Positions 35,150-42,761 of a stretch of 64,000 nucleotides of DNA are shown here, in pieces. The position numbers and the translations under genes were made by a program. The notes beneath the pieces are model-generated. The model was not told the DNA's origin. It saw only the letters and a program-made list of their open reading frames with translations, and ran no database searches. The DNA is taken from the NCBI RefSeq assembly GCF_004135205.1, contig NZ_CP035490.1, positions 3,949,644 through 4,013,643 of the forward strand, read 5' to 3'. The DNA comes from Hahella sp. KA22. Its GTDB lineage: Bacteria > Pseudomonadota > Gammaproteobacteria > Pseudomonadales > Oleiphilaceae. Numbering within the stretch: the stretch's first letter is position 1; each line of letters starts with the position of its first letter.

Positions 35150-36322
35150 TCAAACCGCCAGTGACGCCCCCACCAATAACTCTTCCACCAGCGCACTGCG
35201 AAATGCTTCGCCGTCTTCATCGAGTTCCGAGTTGATTAGGACGAACACGCCGTGGCTCAGGTCTTCGGTCAGAACCAGGATATTGGCGGCGCCCAGGTCC
35301 CGGCCGCTGTGCCCGACGAACTGGCGTTCATTGACGCCTTCCAAGATCCAGCCCAGGCCTTGATAGGGATAAACCGTGGATTTTACCTGTCGCCGCAGCA
35401 TTTCCCTGGGGGCTCTTGGCGACAGGATGTCTCTGCTGTTTTCGCCGCCGATCATGGCGCACACGGCTTTACAAAGATCCGCCACCGAACAGCGCAGCAT
35501 GCCGGCGGGCGCATCCGGATAGCCTTGTTGCGGTAACTCAACAAGGCCGCCGTTCTGATAATCATAAGGTTTAGCGAGCACGTCAGGGTCGAACTGTCGC
35601 AGATACCAGTGGGCGTTCCAGATTCCCAGAGGTTCAAGCACGTTTCTTTCCACGTATGAAGCAAAGGGCTGGCCGCTGACGCACTCGATCACATATCCCG
35701 CCAGCGCCATCGCCACATTGCAGTAATCCCACTTTTGCCCCGGCCGCGCTCGACTATAAGACCCCTCAAGCGTGTAGGCGTCCCCTCCTTTCACCAGATA
35801 ATTTTTTAGAAAACTGTCCAGACTTTGTCTGGGATCGCCTTCGTAGGAAGGATCGCCATGTCCTTCATCAGAAATGCTGGACGTGTGCGTGAGGAGGTGA
35901 CGTGGCGTGATCGAGTCATGTGGACGATGGGGATTTCTGACCGCGAAGTCGACGTACTCGTTCACATCACAGTCCAGATCGAGCCTTTCACGCTCAAATA
36001 ACTGCACCAGCGCGGTGCTGGTGAATAGCTTACTGATTGAGGCCAGATGCATAGGCGTGTCCACAGTGAGCTTGCGTCCCTTACCAATATCGGCGTAACC
36101 AAAGGACGAGGAATAAAGCGCGCCCAGGTCTTTAGACATGATGGCCACGGAAACGCCCGCAACATGAGCGGCATGCATGCGCGGTTGAATACCTGACTCA
36201 AATTGCTCCCGCCAGACATCGAAGGAACGCGAGGCGTCATGCGTGGATTTCGCCATGGCGAATTGGGGGGCGATCAGGCCTGCTATGCCCATTTTGAGTA
36301 AAGATCGTCTTATTAAAATCAT
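35150..36322 (-). CDS. Class C beta-lactamase-like serine hydrolase, exported
   Basis: A 390-residue serine hydrolase of the beta-lactamase/D-alanyl-D-alanine carboxypeptidase (penicillin-binding-like) family. The catalytic motifs are SISK with S95 and K98, the YxN motif Y200-C-N202, and a late HSG in FVGHSGRDLG in place of KTG. The N-terminus IRRSLLKMGIAGLIAPQ has the double Arg of a Tat signal, so it is probably exported folded. Such proteins act as esterases or peptidases rather than true beta-lactamases. Monocistronic or with the hypothetical gene downstream. Confidence 0.85.
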   Translation of the reverse strand: MILIRRSLLKMGIAGLIAPQFAMAKSTHDASRSFDVWREQFESGIQPRMHAAHVAGVSVAIMSKDLGALYSSSFGYADIGKGRKLTVDTPMHLASISKLFTSTALVQLFERERLDLDCDVNEYVDFAVRNPHRPHDSITPRHLLTHTSSISDEGHGDPSYEGDPRQSLDSFLKNYLVKGGDAYTLEGSYSRARPGQKWDYCNVAMALAGYVIECVSGQPFASYVERNVLEPLGIWNAHWYLRQFDPDVLAKPYDYQNGGLVELPQQGYPDAPAGMLRCSVADLCKAVCAMIGGENSRDILSPRAPREMLRRQVKSTVYPYQGLGWILEGVNERQFVGHSGRDLGAANILVLTEDLSHGVFVLINSELDEDGEAFRSALVEELLVGASLAV

Positions 36323-36333
36323 GGATAGTTCCC

Positions 36334-36357
36334 TTATATCAGTCGTTATATCAGTCG
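36334..36357. repeat. Perfect 12-bp tandem repeat
   Basis: TTATATCAGTCG occurs twice in direct succession, 12 bp upstream of the serine hydrolase start (minus strand). It lies in the ribosome-site/leader region, so copy number could affect expression. Confidence 0.6.
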
Positions 36358-36714
36358 TCGTACGATGGTCGAGCAGTTGTTTGAGGCATCACGCCGATGC
36401 GCCTTATCAGTTAGCATAATCACTCCTAACATAGCCTCCCCGCTATTACGCTGGGTTTGCAATCAAGGGCTTTCATTAGAGAGTTCGGGGCTATTTAAAA
36501 CAAATATGAAACCTGTATTTATTAATACTTTTTTGCACTTGTACAAACTGATACAAGCGAATAATGCTTGACCACACATTAAACAGTATGAATAAAGTTT
36601 TACCGACTTATGTTTAAAATTAATCCAATAAAATGGCAGAGCCATTTCGAAATAATGTTATGATAAAGTACTGTGTTATTGTGATACTAAAATAAGATAT
36701 AGAGGTTCTTTCCA
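36358..36714. other. AT-rich intergenic region
   Basis: This 357-bp stretch between the divergent serine hydrolase and GFA genes holds the promoters of both. TGTGATACT at 36680-36688 resembles an extended -10 for the GFA gene, without a good -35. No gene seen. Confidence 0.45.
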
Positions 36715-37122
36715 ATGGAATACCCGATTAATGGCTCCTGCCAATGCGGACAGGTTACCTACACGCTATCTAAACCGCCTGTTGCGATAGCTGCATGTCA
36801 CTGCAAGCAATGCCAGAAGCTGTCCACCAGCGCTTTCAGCATAACCGCAATGATAGATGCCGATGCGATTGATATTCATGGGGAAATGAGCGAGTGGAGC
36901 AGAGTCGCAGCCAGCGGAAATACAAGCTCAGCCAAGTTTTGTGCGGTGTGCGCCAATCATATATACCATTACAACCCGAGCAATCCTTCGCATCTGATGT
37001 TGAAGCCATCCACCCTCTCGGATACCAGTATTATTAACCCAACTATTCACGTCTGGGTCAGTGAAAAACAGGACTGGTATAAAATACCGGAAGGCGCTTT
37101 AGTCTACGACACACAGCCGTAA
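36715..37122 (+). CDS. GFA family zinc protein
   Basis: A 135-residue GFA/CENP-V-type protein with the zinc cysteines in SCQCGQVTYTL, ACHCKQCQKLS and FCAVCANHIY. The last pair is CxxC with Ala in place of Gly, a mild departure from the usual CGS. The C-terminal WVSEKQDWYKIPEGALVYD is typical. Its sequence is far from the other GFA gene at 10562, so they are not recent duplicates. A hairpin terminator follows. Confidence 0.85.
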   Translation: MEYPINGSCQCGQVTYTLSKPPVAIAACHCKQCQKLSTSAFSITAMIDADAIDIHGEMSEWSRVAASGNTSSAKFCAVCANHIYHYNPSNPSHLMLKPSTLSDTSIINPTIHVWVSEKQDWYKIPEGALVYDTQP

Positions 37123-37151
37123 CGTATAGAGTTAACAGGCATGCTCATTGT

Positions 37152-37187
37152 ACGCCCGCGAGATCGTGACTATTATGCGGGCGTTTA
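37152..37187 (+). terminator. Probable terminator of GFA gene
   Basis: ACGCCCGC (37152-37159) pairs perfectly with GCGGGCGT (37177-37184) around a 17-nt loop; TTTA follows. The short T-run makes it a moderate candidate. Confidence 0.5.
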
Positions 37188-37322
37188 GTGTATATATGAA
37201 ATGAAACAGTCGGCCAATTGAAATTTATCTAGAGGTTAGAGAAAAAATCACCCACTCATTGACGTTAGCGGATGATTACTTTTATTAACCTAATGCGTTT
37301 TGTGGCGCCATGTAAATTTGCG

Positions 37323-37853
37323 CTATAAGATCACACAAAGTCCAGCCGCCGGCTCGCTAACTTTAACATCACCTTTGCTATCAAAGGTCGCACTGCATTC
37401 ACTGGTTGCAAAGTCTTTTTTGGCGGCTGTGCACGCCATCGACCTTAATGGAGAAAGATCGATAATAATTTTTTTATCACTTTTCAACGTTTCTAAATCG
37501 TTGATGAGCGCATCAATCGTACACTCATGGCTTCCTAACTCAATGCTTGGGTCGGCGCCAGCTTTCGAGTGCCCAATAAAAGTGCTGGGCGCTGTTTGCA
37601 CCGCCACAGGCTCTATATGCACCGAATCGCCAAATTGTCGGATACTTTCTTTAAAGGCTTTCTGAAAGCTGTTTGCGCTTTCAACGCCTCTGTGGGACAT
37701 ACCCACCCCTATAGTGGCGTTTTGAGTATCTTTTACTTTAAAGATGAAGGCCGTACAAACGGTTAACTCCCCGGAGCACAAGGTTGTTTTGGCCGCGCCA
37801 GCCGTTTTGAGCGCCGTAGTGCAGCCCATTGCAACGTTTTTGATTATTGTCAT
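37323..37853 (-). CDS. Hypothetical Cys-rich soluble protein
   Basis: A 176-residue protein with no signal peptide and no family that I recognise. It has seven Cys residues, including TTLCSGELTVCTAFIF and GSHECTID. The stretch with Cys, then a hydrophobic strand, then IGVGMSHRG about 20 residues later loosely resembles the Cys-His arrangement of CheD-, CNF- or BLF1-like glutamine deamidases; this is speculation. The N-terminal MTIIKNVAMGC and C-terminal PAAGLCVIL are both rich in Ala and Cys. It stands alone on the minus strand. Confidence 0.6.
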   Translation of the reverse strand: MTIIKNVAMGCTTALKTAGAAKTTLCSGELTVCTAFIFKVKDTQNATIGVGMSHRGVESANSFQKAFKESIRQFGDSVHIEPVAVQTAPSTFIGHSKAGADPSIELGSHECTIDALINDLETLKSDKKIIIDLSPLRSMACTAAKKDFATSECSATFDSKGDVKVSEPAAGLCVIL

Positions 37854-37961
37854 TTGCTTTCCTTAAATTGTTTTTATTGCGAAAAGTAAGACTATGCCGC
37901 CGCACATTACGGAAAGGTTATGGGTTAACCTGCGTGACTCACGCACCTCTCGAACAAAACG

Positions 37962-37989
37962 AAAAAAGGCCAGCATGGGACTGGCCTTT
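37962..37989 (-). terminator. Intrinsic terminator of galactose oxidase-like gene
   Basis: AAAGGCCAG and CTGGCCTTT form a perfect 9-bp stem with a 7-nt loop. On the minus strand it is followed by a run of six T (the A-run at 37962-37967), 52 bp after the stop of the gene ending at 38041. Confidence 0.85.
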
Positions 37990-38040
37990 GCTTCATTTTT
38001 CAATGAAGAAAATGTGGGTTAAATACTCCTATGGAGTTCC

Positions 38041-40026
38041 CTACAACGAATTGTCCAACTTCACCATTTTAGCTTCAGAGGGCACGCCGTTCTCATTGAG
38101 CGCGAACAGCATGTAGTAGCCAGGAGGCGCGATATTGGAGTTCAACGGCGTGGTCAGTCGGTAATAGTTATTGTCCATGGCGTCCACCTCCAGTTCGATG
38201 CGTCGTTGATCGGTATTGGATGAGTGGGTGACCGCAGACAAGCGGATCAGCGCAACAGAGCTGATGGTTTGTTTAGAGCTGATGTCGAAATCCTTGTTAT
38301 AGCCGATTTTTCCGTTATATCCCGTCGGCCCATTGTCGACCAGGGAGATTTCCGGACGATCGCCTTTGAACAGGTACGGAGGGCTGTAGATTTCCGCCGT
38401 GGTGTAGTTGAATTTACAACTCGCTCCACAGGCTCCGCCGCCGGCGACCCAGATTCTGCCGTCAGGAAGCAGCACGGCGGTTGAGTGGTAGTCTCTGGGG
38501 TCCTGATGCTGAGCGACTTCGGTCCATTCATCATTGACCGGATCGTATATTTCCGGCGTATACACCGCTTCGCTGGTATCGAACAGGTGGCTGTCCCGGG
38601 AACCGCCCACCGTGAAAACGCCGCCATCCGGCATTACCACCGAGTTGGCGTAATACCGGGGATGGTGCATGTTTTCCTTGCGCACGGATTCACCGGTTTT
38701 CAGATCGATTTCATAGACGGAATACAGTGACTCACTGACATTGATTTCCGCCTGATCGTCTTTGTAGTCTTCAATACCAAACCGGGCGTTTCCGCCCATT
38801 AGCAACAGCTTGTCCGCGCTGTACTGGACATTGGTGGCGCCCTGAATGTACTTCGGTCCATCCTCACGTCCCAGGCCGGTCAGCGTGGAGCTGCCCTCGC
38901 CTTCGACGGTGTGACGCACGAAGTTTTTGTAGGGCGCGTACTCCAGAATGCTACCGTCATGCATGACGGCGAGTTTACGGTAATACTGCCCACGGGCCAG
39001 GCCGTAATCACTGTTTTGTCTGCCGTCGATATCAATAATGGTTTCGATTTTGTCGTAACCAATGTCCCTGGTATTGCTCAAATACCTGAAACTACGGGTG
39101 TCTGGATTCCAGATTTCTCCCTTGGCGTTATCAAAAAGGGAGTAAGAGTTATCCCCGTCGCCGCCGATGGTAAAAACAGAGCCGTCGCCGAGGACGACTG
39201 CGCTGTTGTACCAGCGGGCCTTTTCCAGGTCGTTTTCCCTCACCCAATCGTTGGTGTCTGAATTATAGGTCACCACATATTTGCGCTTGGCCTGGTTGCC
39301 TCCGCCGCCGAGAATCAGCAGGGAGCCATCCCGGTCCATCACCGTGGCTGGGCAGAACATCTCATAGGTATCTTTCACCACATATTGAGAAAGTTCTCCG
39401 CCTTTGGGATTGAACGTGCCGGTATAGGTGACGTCATCGCCATGAAAACTGATCGGCGTGGACCCCGACCAGAACACCAGCCGCCCGTCGGGTAGAACCG
39501 CTGACGCAATCGCCACCAGACCCAGCTCGAAGGTATCGCTCCACTCCCCAACCACCGTTTTCGCGGCCGGTTTGAGGTCGAACTTTTCATTGTCCCCGGT
39601 CGTGCAGCCGAATTGCATCAGCTTCGCCCCGTCAGTGAATCGATTGCCTGCGATATTCAGGCAGAGCTCCGTGCCCGCCTCAGTTATCCGATAACCATCC
39701 CTTAACGGCGCGATATTCAGCGGCCTTGCGGCCTGGCAATCGCCCAGCTTGACGTCCGCTCCGGCGACGCCAGGCACATTAATGCAATACTCCCTGTTCT
39801 CAACCGTGGTGGCCAGTTGGTAACTCCCGTCAGGGTTCTGGCGAGCGTTCCACAACAGGGAGTCCGCTGAGCAGGCCAACTGGACCAATCCCATCGTTGC
39901 GTTGCTTTGAAAGCACAGTCCACTGTCCTTGCCGGCAAGGTTAAACAAGCCCGCCGGTATCTCAGCAAACGCCATCTGGGAGGTCACAGCTATGCCCGTA
40001 CCTACAATAATTTCACGTATTCTCAC
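38041..40026 (-). CDS. Secreted copper-radical oxidase (galactose oxidase-like) with ricin-type lectin domain
   Basis: A 661-residue secreted enzyme. A signal peptide (to about residue 21) is followed by a ricin B-type beta-trefoil (about 25-150; repeated Cys and Q-x-W-like turns, CFQSNATMGLVQLAC, CLNIAG). The rest is a seven-bladed kelch propeller with a C-terminal immunoglobulin-like domain as in galactose oxidase. All active-site residues appear conserved: C225 (YEMFCPATV) and Y273 (ARWYNSAVV) for the Tyr-Cys cofactor, Y513-H514 (RDYHSTAVLL) and H601 (SAVTHSSN) as copper ligands. It should oxidise primary alcohols or aldehydes to yield H2O2, outside the cell. It is divergent from the NPP1-like gene. 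Confidence 0.9.
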   Translation of the reverse strand: MRIREIIVGTGIAVTSQMAFAEIPAGLFNLAGKDSGLCFQSNATMGLVQLACSADSLLWNARQNPDGSYQLATTVENREYCINVPGVAGADVKLGDCQAARPLNIAPLRDGYRITEAGTELCLNIAGNRFTDGAKLMQFGCTTGDNEKFDLKPAAKTVVGEWSDTFELGLVAIASAVLPDGRLVFWSGSTPISFHGDDVTYTGTFNPKGGELSQYVVKDTYEMFCPATVMDRDGSLLILGGGGNQAKRKYVVTYNSDTNDWVRENDLEKARWYNSAVVLGDGSVFTIGGDGDNSYSLFDNAKGEIWNPDTRSFRYLSNTRDIGYDKIETIIDIDGRQNSDYGLARGQYYRKLAVMHDGSILEYAPYKNFVRHTVEGEGSSTLTGLGREDGPKYIQGATNVQYSADKLLLMGGNARFGIEDYKDDQAEINVSESLYSVYEIDLKTGESVRKENMHHPRYYANSVVMPDGGVFTVGGSRDSHLFDTSEAVYTPEIYDPVNDEWTEVAQHQDPRDYHSTAVLLPDGRIWVAGGGACGASCKFNYTTAEIYSPPYLFKGDRPEISLVDNGPTGYNGKIGYNKDFDISSKQTISSVALIRLSAVTHSSNTDQRRIELEVDAMDNNYYRLTTPLNSNIAPPGYYMLFALNENGVPSEAKMVKLDNSL

Positions 40027-40281
40027 GTGTACTTCTCCAAATTAATTAACTTCTTAGGATTCTCATGCAGCTTGTTGTTTTTATTGACTAACATGAGCAC
40101 CTGTTAGAAGGGCGTCTGGAGAATTGGTTCAATTTTTTCGATAAAATTAATCGATTAACTTGAAGAATTTGCGAATTGTGAGTGAAACCGGCGCGTCCCC
40201 CGGTTTTGTCCTCCCTGGAGCTTCTGCGCTAAAAACTGACTGACATTCCATTGCTGGCATGGCGTTTCGACTACACTGCTT

Positions 40282-40290
40282 TGTGATAAT
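40282..40290 (+). promoter_or_regulatory. Possible extended -10 promoter for NPP1-like gene
   Basis: TGTGATAAT has the TGn motif plus GATAAT (5 of 6 to consensus), 25 bp before the ATG at 40315. A clear -35 is lacking. The 288-bp gap also serves the divergent oxidase gene. Confidence 0.35.
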
Positions 40291-40314
40291 TCTGATATGA
40301 CAAGGATTTGTATT

Positions 40315-41148
40315 ATGAAATTAATGAATACCGCTATCCCTGTATCGGCGGCTCTAAGTGTCGTTGTGTTGATATCTCTTCACGGCAACCATGCGTTGGC
40401 GAAGGACTGGAGCCACGTTGATAAGTGCCCTTCTAATCAAAACGCCTGCTTTATCCCTATCGTTGCGACAACCGCCGCCGCTGACATGGAATACACGATC
40501 GGATTTGATTTTGATACTGACGGCTGCCTGCCATCCGCTGGCGTGTCAAAAGATATGAAACCCAATCCTGGCATTAAAAACTCCGGCTCCCTGGACGGCC
40601 ACTGCGCTTATCAGAACCAGTTAAGCTACAGCAACACCATGCACCGAGCGACCTGCGTCAGCGCAAACGGCAACGAATACTGTTCCCAGATGTTTGCGTT
40701 GTACTTCGTCAAAGACCAAGTCGTTGCAGGCGCAGACGCCTTCGGACACACCAATGACTGGGAGTTCGGGCTCATATGGACGACCAATCAGCAGCTGACC
40801 CACGCCAGCTATAGCCACCACGGTAAAGTGACAACAGCCCCAGTGTCCGACCTGTACTCCGTCAAGCCCAATCAGGTGCTTATGGTTTATCACAAAGACG
40901 GGGGCTCCACTCATGCAATGCGATTCGCCAAGCCTGGAGAAATACCTGAGAACCCGACCTGCATGGTGAAGTGTGAATGGGTGACTCCCAATATTGCCGA
41001 TTGGAACAAAATCGCCGCGGGCTACAGGGACGTTTTCACCGAGCATAATTACGGAAAAGCCAATATGCCGATGAAGGAAGCCAACTTCATACCCAATATC
41101 ACTCTCGCCATCCCACCTGGATACCCGCCCGCCAATATCTGGCAATAG
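40315..41148 (+). CDS. NPP1-family (Nep1-like) secreted protein
   Basis: A 277-residue secreted protein, started at the ATG with AAGGA 8 nt upstream. The signal peptide ends near NHALAKDWSH. The mature part follows the NLP pattern: FDTDGCLPSAGV near residue 70, then CAYQNQLSYSNTMHRA, ALYFVKDQ, and the central heptapeptide, here GHTNDWE (144-150), where canonical NLPs have GHRHDWE. THASYSHHGK follows, as in the family. Several Cys could form disulphides. NLPs bind sphingolipids and damage plant cell membranes; other members are not toxic. The altered heptapeptide leaves toxicity open. Confidence 0.75.
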   Translation: MKLMNTAIPVSAALSVVVLISLHGNHALAKDWSHVDKCPSNQNACFIPIVATTAAADMEYTIGFDFDTDGCLPSAGVSKDMKPNPGIKNSGSLDGHCAYQNQLSYSNTMHRATCVSANGNEYCSQMFALYFVKDQVVAGADAFGHTNDWEFGLIWTTNQQLTHASYSHHGKVTTAPVSDLYSVKPNQVLMVYHKDGGSTHAMRFAKPGEIPENPTCMVKCEWVTPNIADWNKIAAGYRDVFTEHNYGKANMPMKEANFIPNITLAIPPGYPPANIWQ

Positions 41149-41235
41149 GAGCCCAGCCCTAACTAAGCGTGTCGCCTGAAACAACGACACGCCGTGTTGC
41201 GCACAAAATTGATGAAATACGACTATTACGCGCTC

Positions 41236-41250
41236 TTGTAAGCCTTACAA
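41236..41250. promoter_or_regulatory. Candidate operator of the fad operon
   Basis: TTGTAAGCCTTACAA is a perfect 7+7 palindrome around one base, 189 bp before fadI. The size fits a TetR-like fatty-acid regulator, but the regulator is unknown. Confidence 0.4.
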
Positions 41251-41438
41251 AAGCATTGCAAGTCTGACGGAAACAACGTCGCATATCAGGCTTATCGCCC
41301 TCGCCTCACAGCACTCTTTCGCTCACCGTCAGCCCGGCGCATTCCCTCCGTTCGCCATGCCAAGGCTGTGGCGGTCGGGGCATGTTTCTTGCCCCGGTCA
41401 ACAGTCAATGGACTGCAACTGCTGAAGCGAGGAAACCT

Positions 41439-42746
41439 ATGTCTATACAGGAATCTCAACCCTCCGAGCCCGTCTATGTGGTAGACGGCGCCCGCTCTCC
41501 CTTTATCAAAGCCGGCGACAGACCCGGCCCCTTTCACGCCGGCGATCTCGCTGCGCAGACTGGAGCAGCGTTGCTGCTGCGGCAGCCGTTTAACGCGGAG
41601 GCGATTGATGAAGTGATACTCGGCAACACCATGGCCGGCCCTGACGAGGCCAACATTGGTCGCGTGGCCGCCCTGAGGATGGGATGCGGCGAGGCGACGC
41701 CCGGCTACACCGTACATCGTAACTGCGCCTCGGGCATGCAGGCGCTGGATAACGCCGCCGCCAGTATCGCCGACGGGCGCTCCGATTTGATTCTGGCCGG
41801 AGGCGTGGAAGCCATGAGCCACGCTCCAGTGCTACTGCGCGAGGATATGCTCAACTGGCTTGCGGATTGGCGTAAAGCGGACTCTCCGCTGGAAAAAATC
41901 AAGCTCATTCCAGAGTTCGAAACCCAATATGTACAGCCGGTTATTGGACTACTGCGAGGACTGACTGACCCCATCGTCGGCCTGAACATGGGACAGACCA
42001 CAGAAAAAGAGGCGCAGCATTTCGGCGTGTCGCGACAGGCCATGGACGAGTACGCCGCGCTCAGCCAGCAACGTTTGGCCCATGCCGATGAAGCGGGTTA
42101 CTTTAAAGAGGAGCGCACGCCGCTGTACTCCCCCGACGGGACTTTTTTTGGCAAAGATAACGGCATGCGTCCGGACACCACGCCAGAGTCTCTGGCGCGA
42201 CTGAAACCCGCCTTTGATCCCTTCGGCAGCGTCACCGCCGGCAACAGCTCGCAGATCACCGACGGCGCCTGCTGGCTGTTGCTGGCCAGCGAACGGGGCC
42301 TGAAAAAACACGGCCTCACCCCCATCGCCCGTCTCTCCCATACCGCCTGGGCCGCGCTTGATCCGTCCATGATGGGGCTCGGCGTCACCCTTTCCTCAAC
42401 CGCCATTCTCAAACAACGAGGCTGGGGCCTGGACGACATCGATTACTGGGAAATCAATGAGGCGTTCGCCGGGCAGGTATTGGCCTGTCTGAACGCATGG
42501 GCCGACGACGCCTATTGTCGAGAGCAGCTGGGGCTGGAGCAAGCCATGGGAGAACTGGATATGACGCGCCTGAACGTAGACGGCGGGGCCATCGGGCTTG
42601 GCCATCCTATCGGCGCCAGCGGCGCCCGCATTGTCCTTCACCTGATCCACGTTCTGCGTCGTCATCAGGCGCGACGCGGCATCGCTTCATTATGCATCGG
42701 CGGCGGACAAGGCGGCGCGATGCTGGTGGAAAATATCGAATCGTAA
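41439..42746 (+). CDS. fadI: Acetyl-CoA acyltransferase (thiolase)
   Basis: A 435-residue thiolase. The acyl-accepting Cys is C96 in RNCASGMQALDN; the acid-base motifs WEINEAFAGQVL and GHPIGASGAR and the C-terminal CIGGGQGGAM hold the remaining catalytic His and Cys. The ATG at 41439 has GAGGAAA just upstream; an in-frame ATG at 41382 lies too far up. It cleaves 3-ketoacyl-CoA with CoA in the last step of beta-oxidation. The fadJ-like gene starts 15 bp after it; together they form the FadI/FadJ type of complex. Confidence 0.9.
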   Translation: MSIQESQPSEPVYVVDGARSPFIKAGDRPGPFHAGDLAAQTGAALLLRQPFNAEAIDEVILGNTMAGPDEANIGRVAALRMGCGEATPGYTVHRNCASGMQALDNAAASIADGRSDLILAGGVEAMSHAPVLLREDMLNWLADWRKADSPLEKIKLIPEFETQYVQPVIGLLRGLTDPIVGLNMGQTTEKEAQHFGVSRQAMDEYAALSQQRLAHADEAGYFKEERTPLYSPDGTFFGKDNGMRPDTTPESLARLKPAFDPFGSVTAGNSSQITDGACWLLLASERGLKKHGLTPIARLSHTAWAALDPSMMGLGVTLSSTAILKQRGWGLDDIDYWEINEAFAGQVLACLNAWADDAYCREQLGLEQAMGELDMTRLNVDGGAIGLGHPIGASGARIVLHLIHVLRRHQARRGIASLCIGGGQGGAMLVENIES

Positions 42747-42761
42747 AGGGAGAACCTAACC

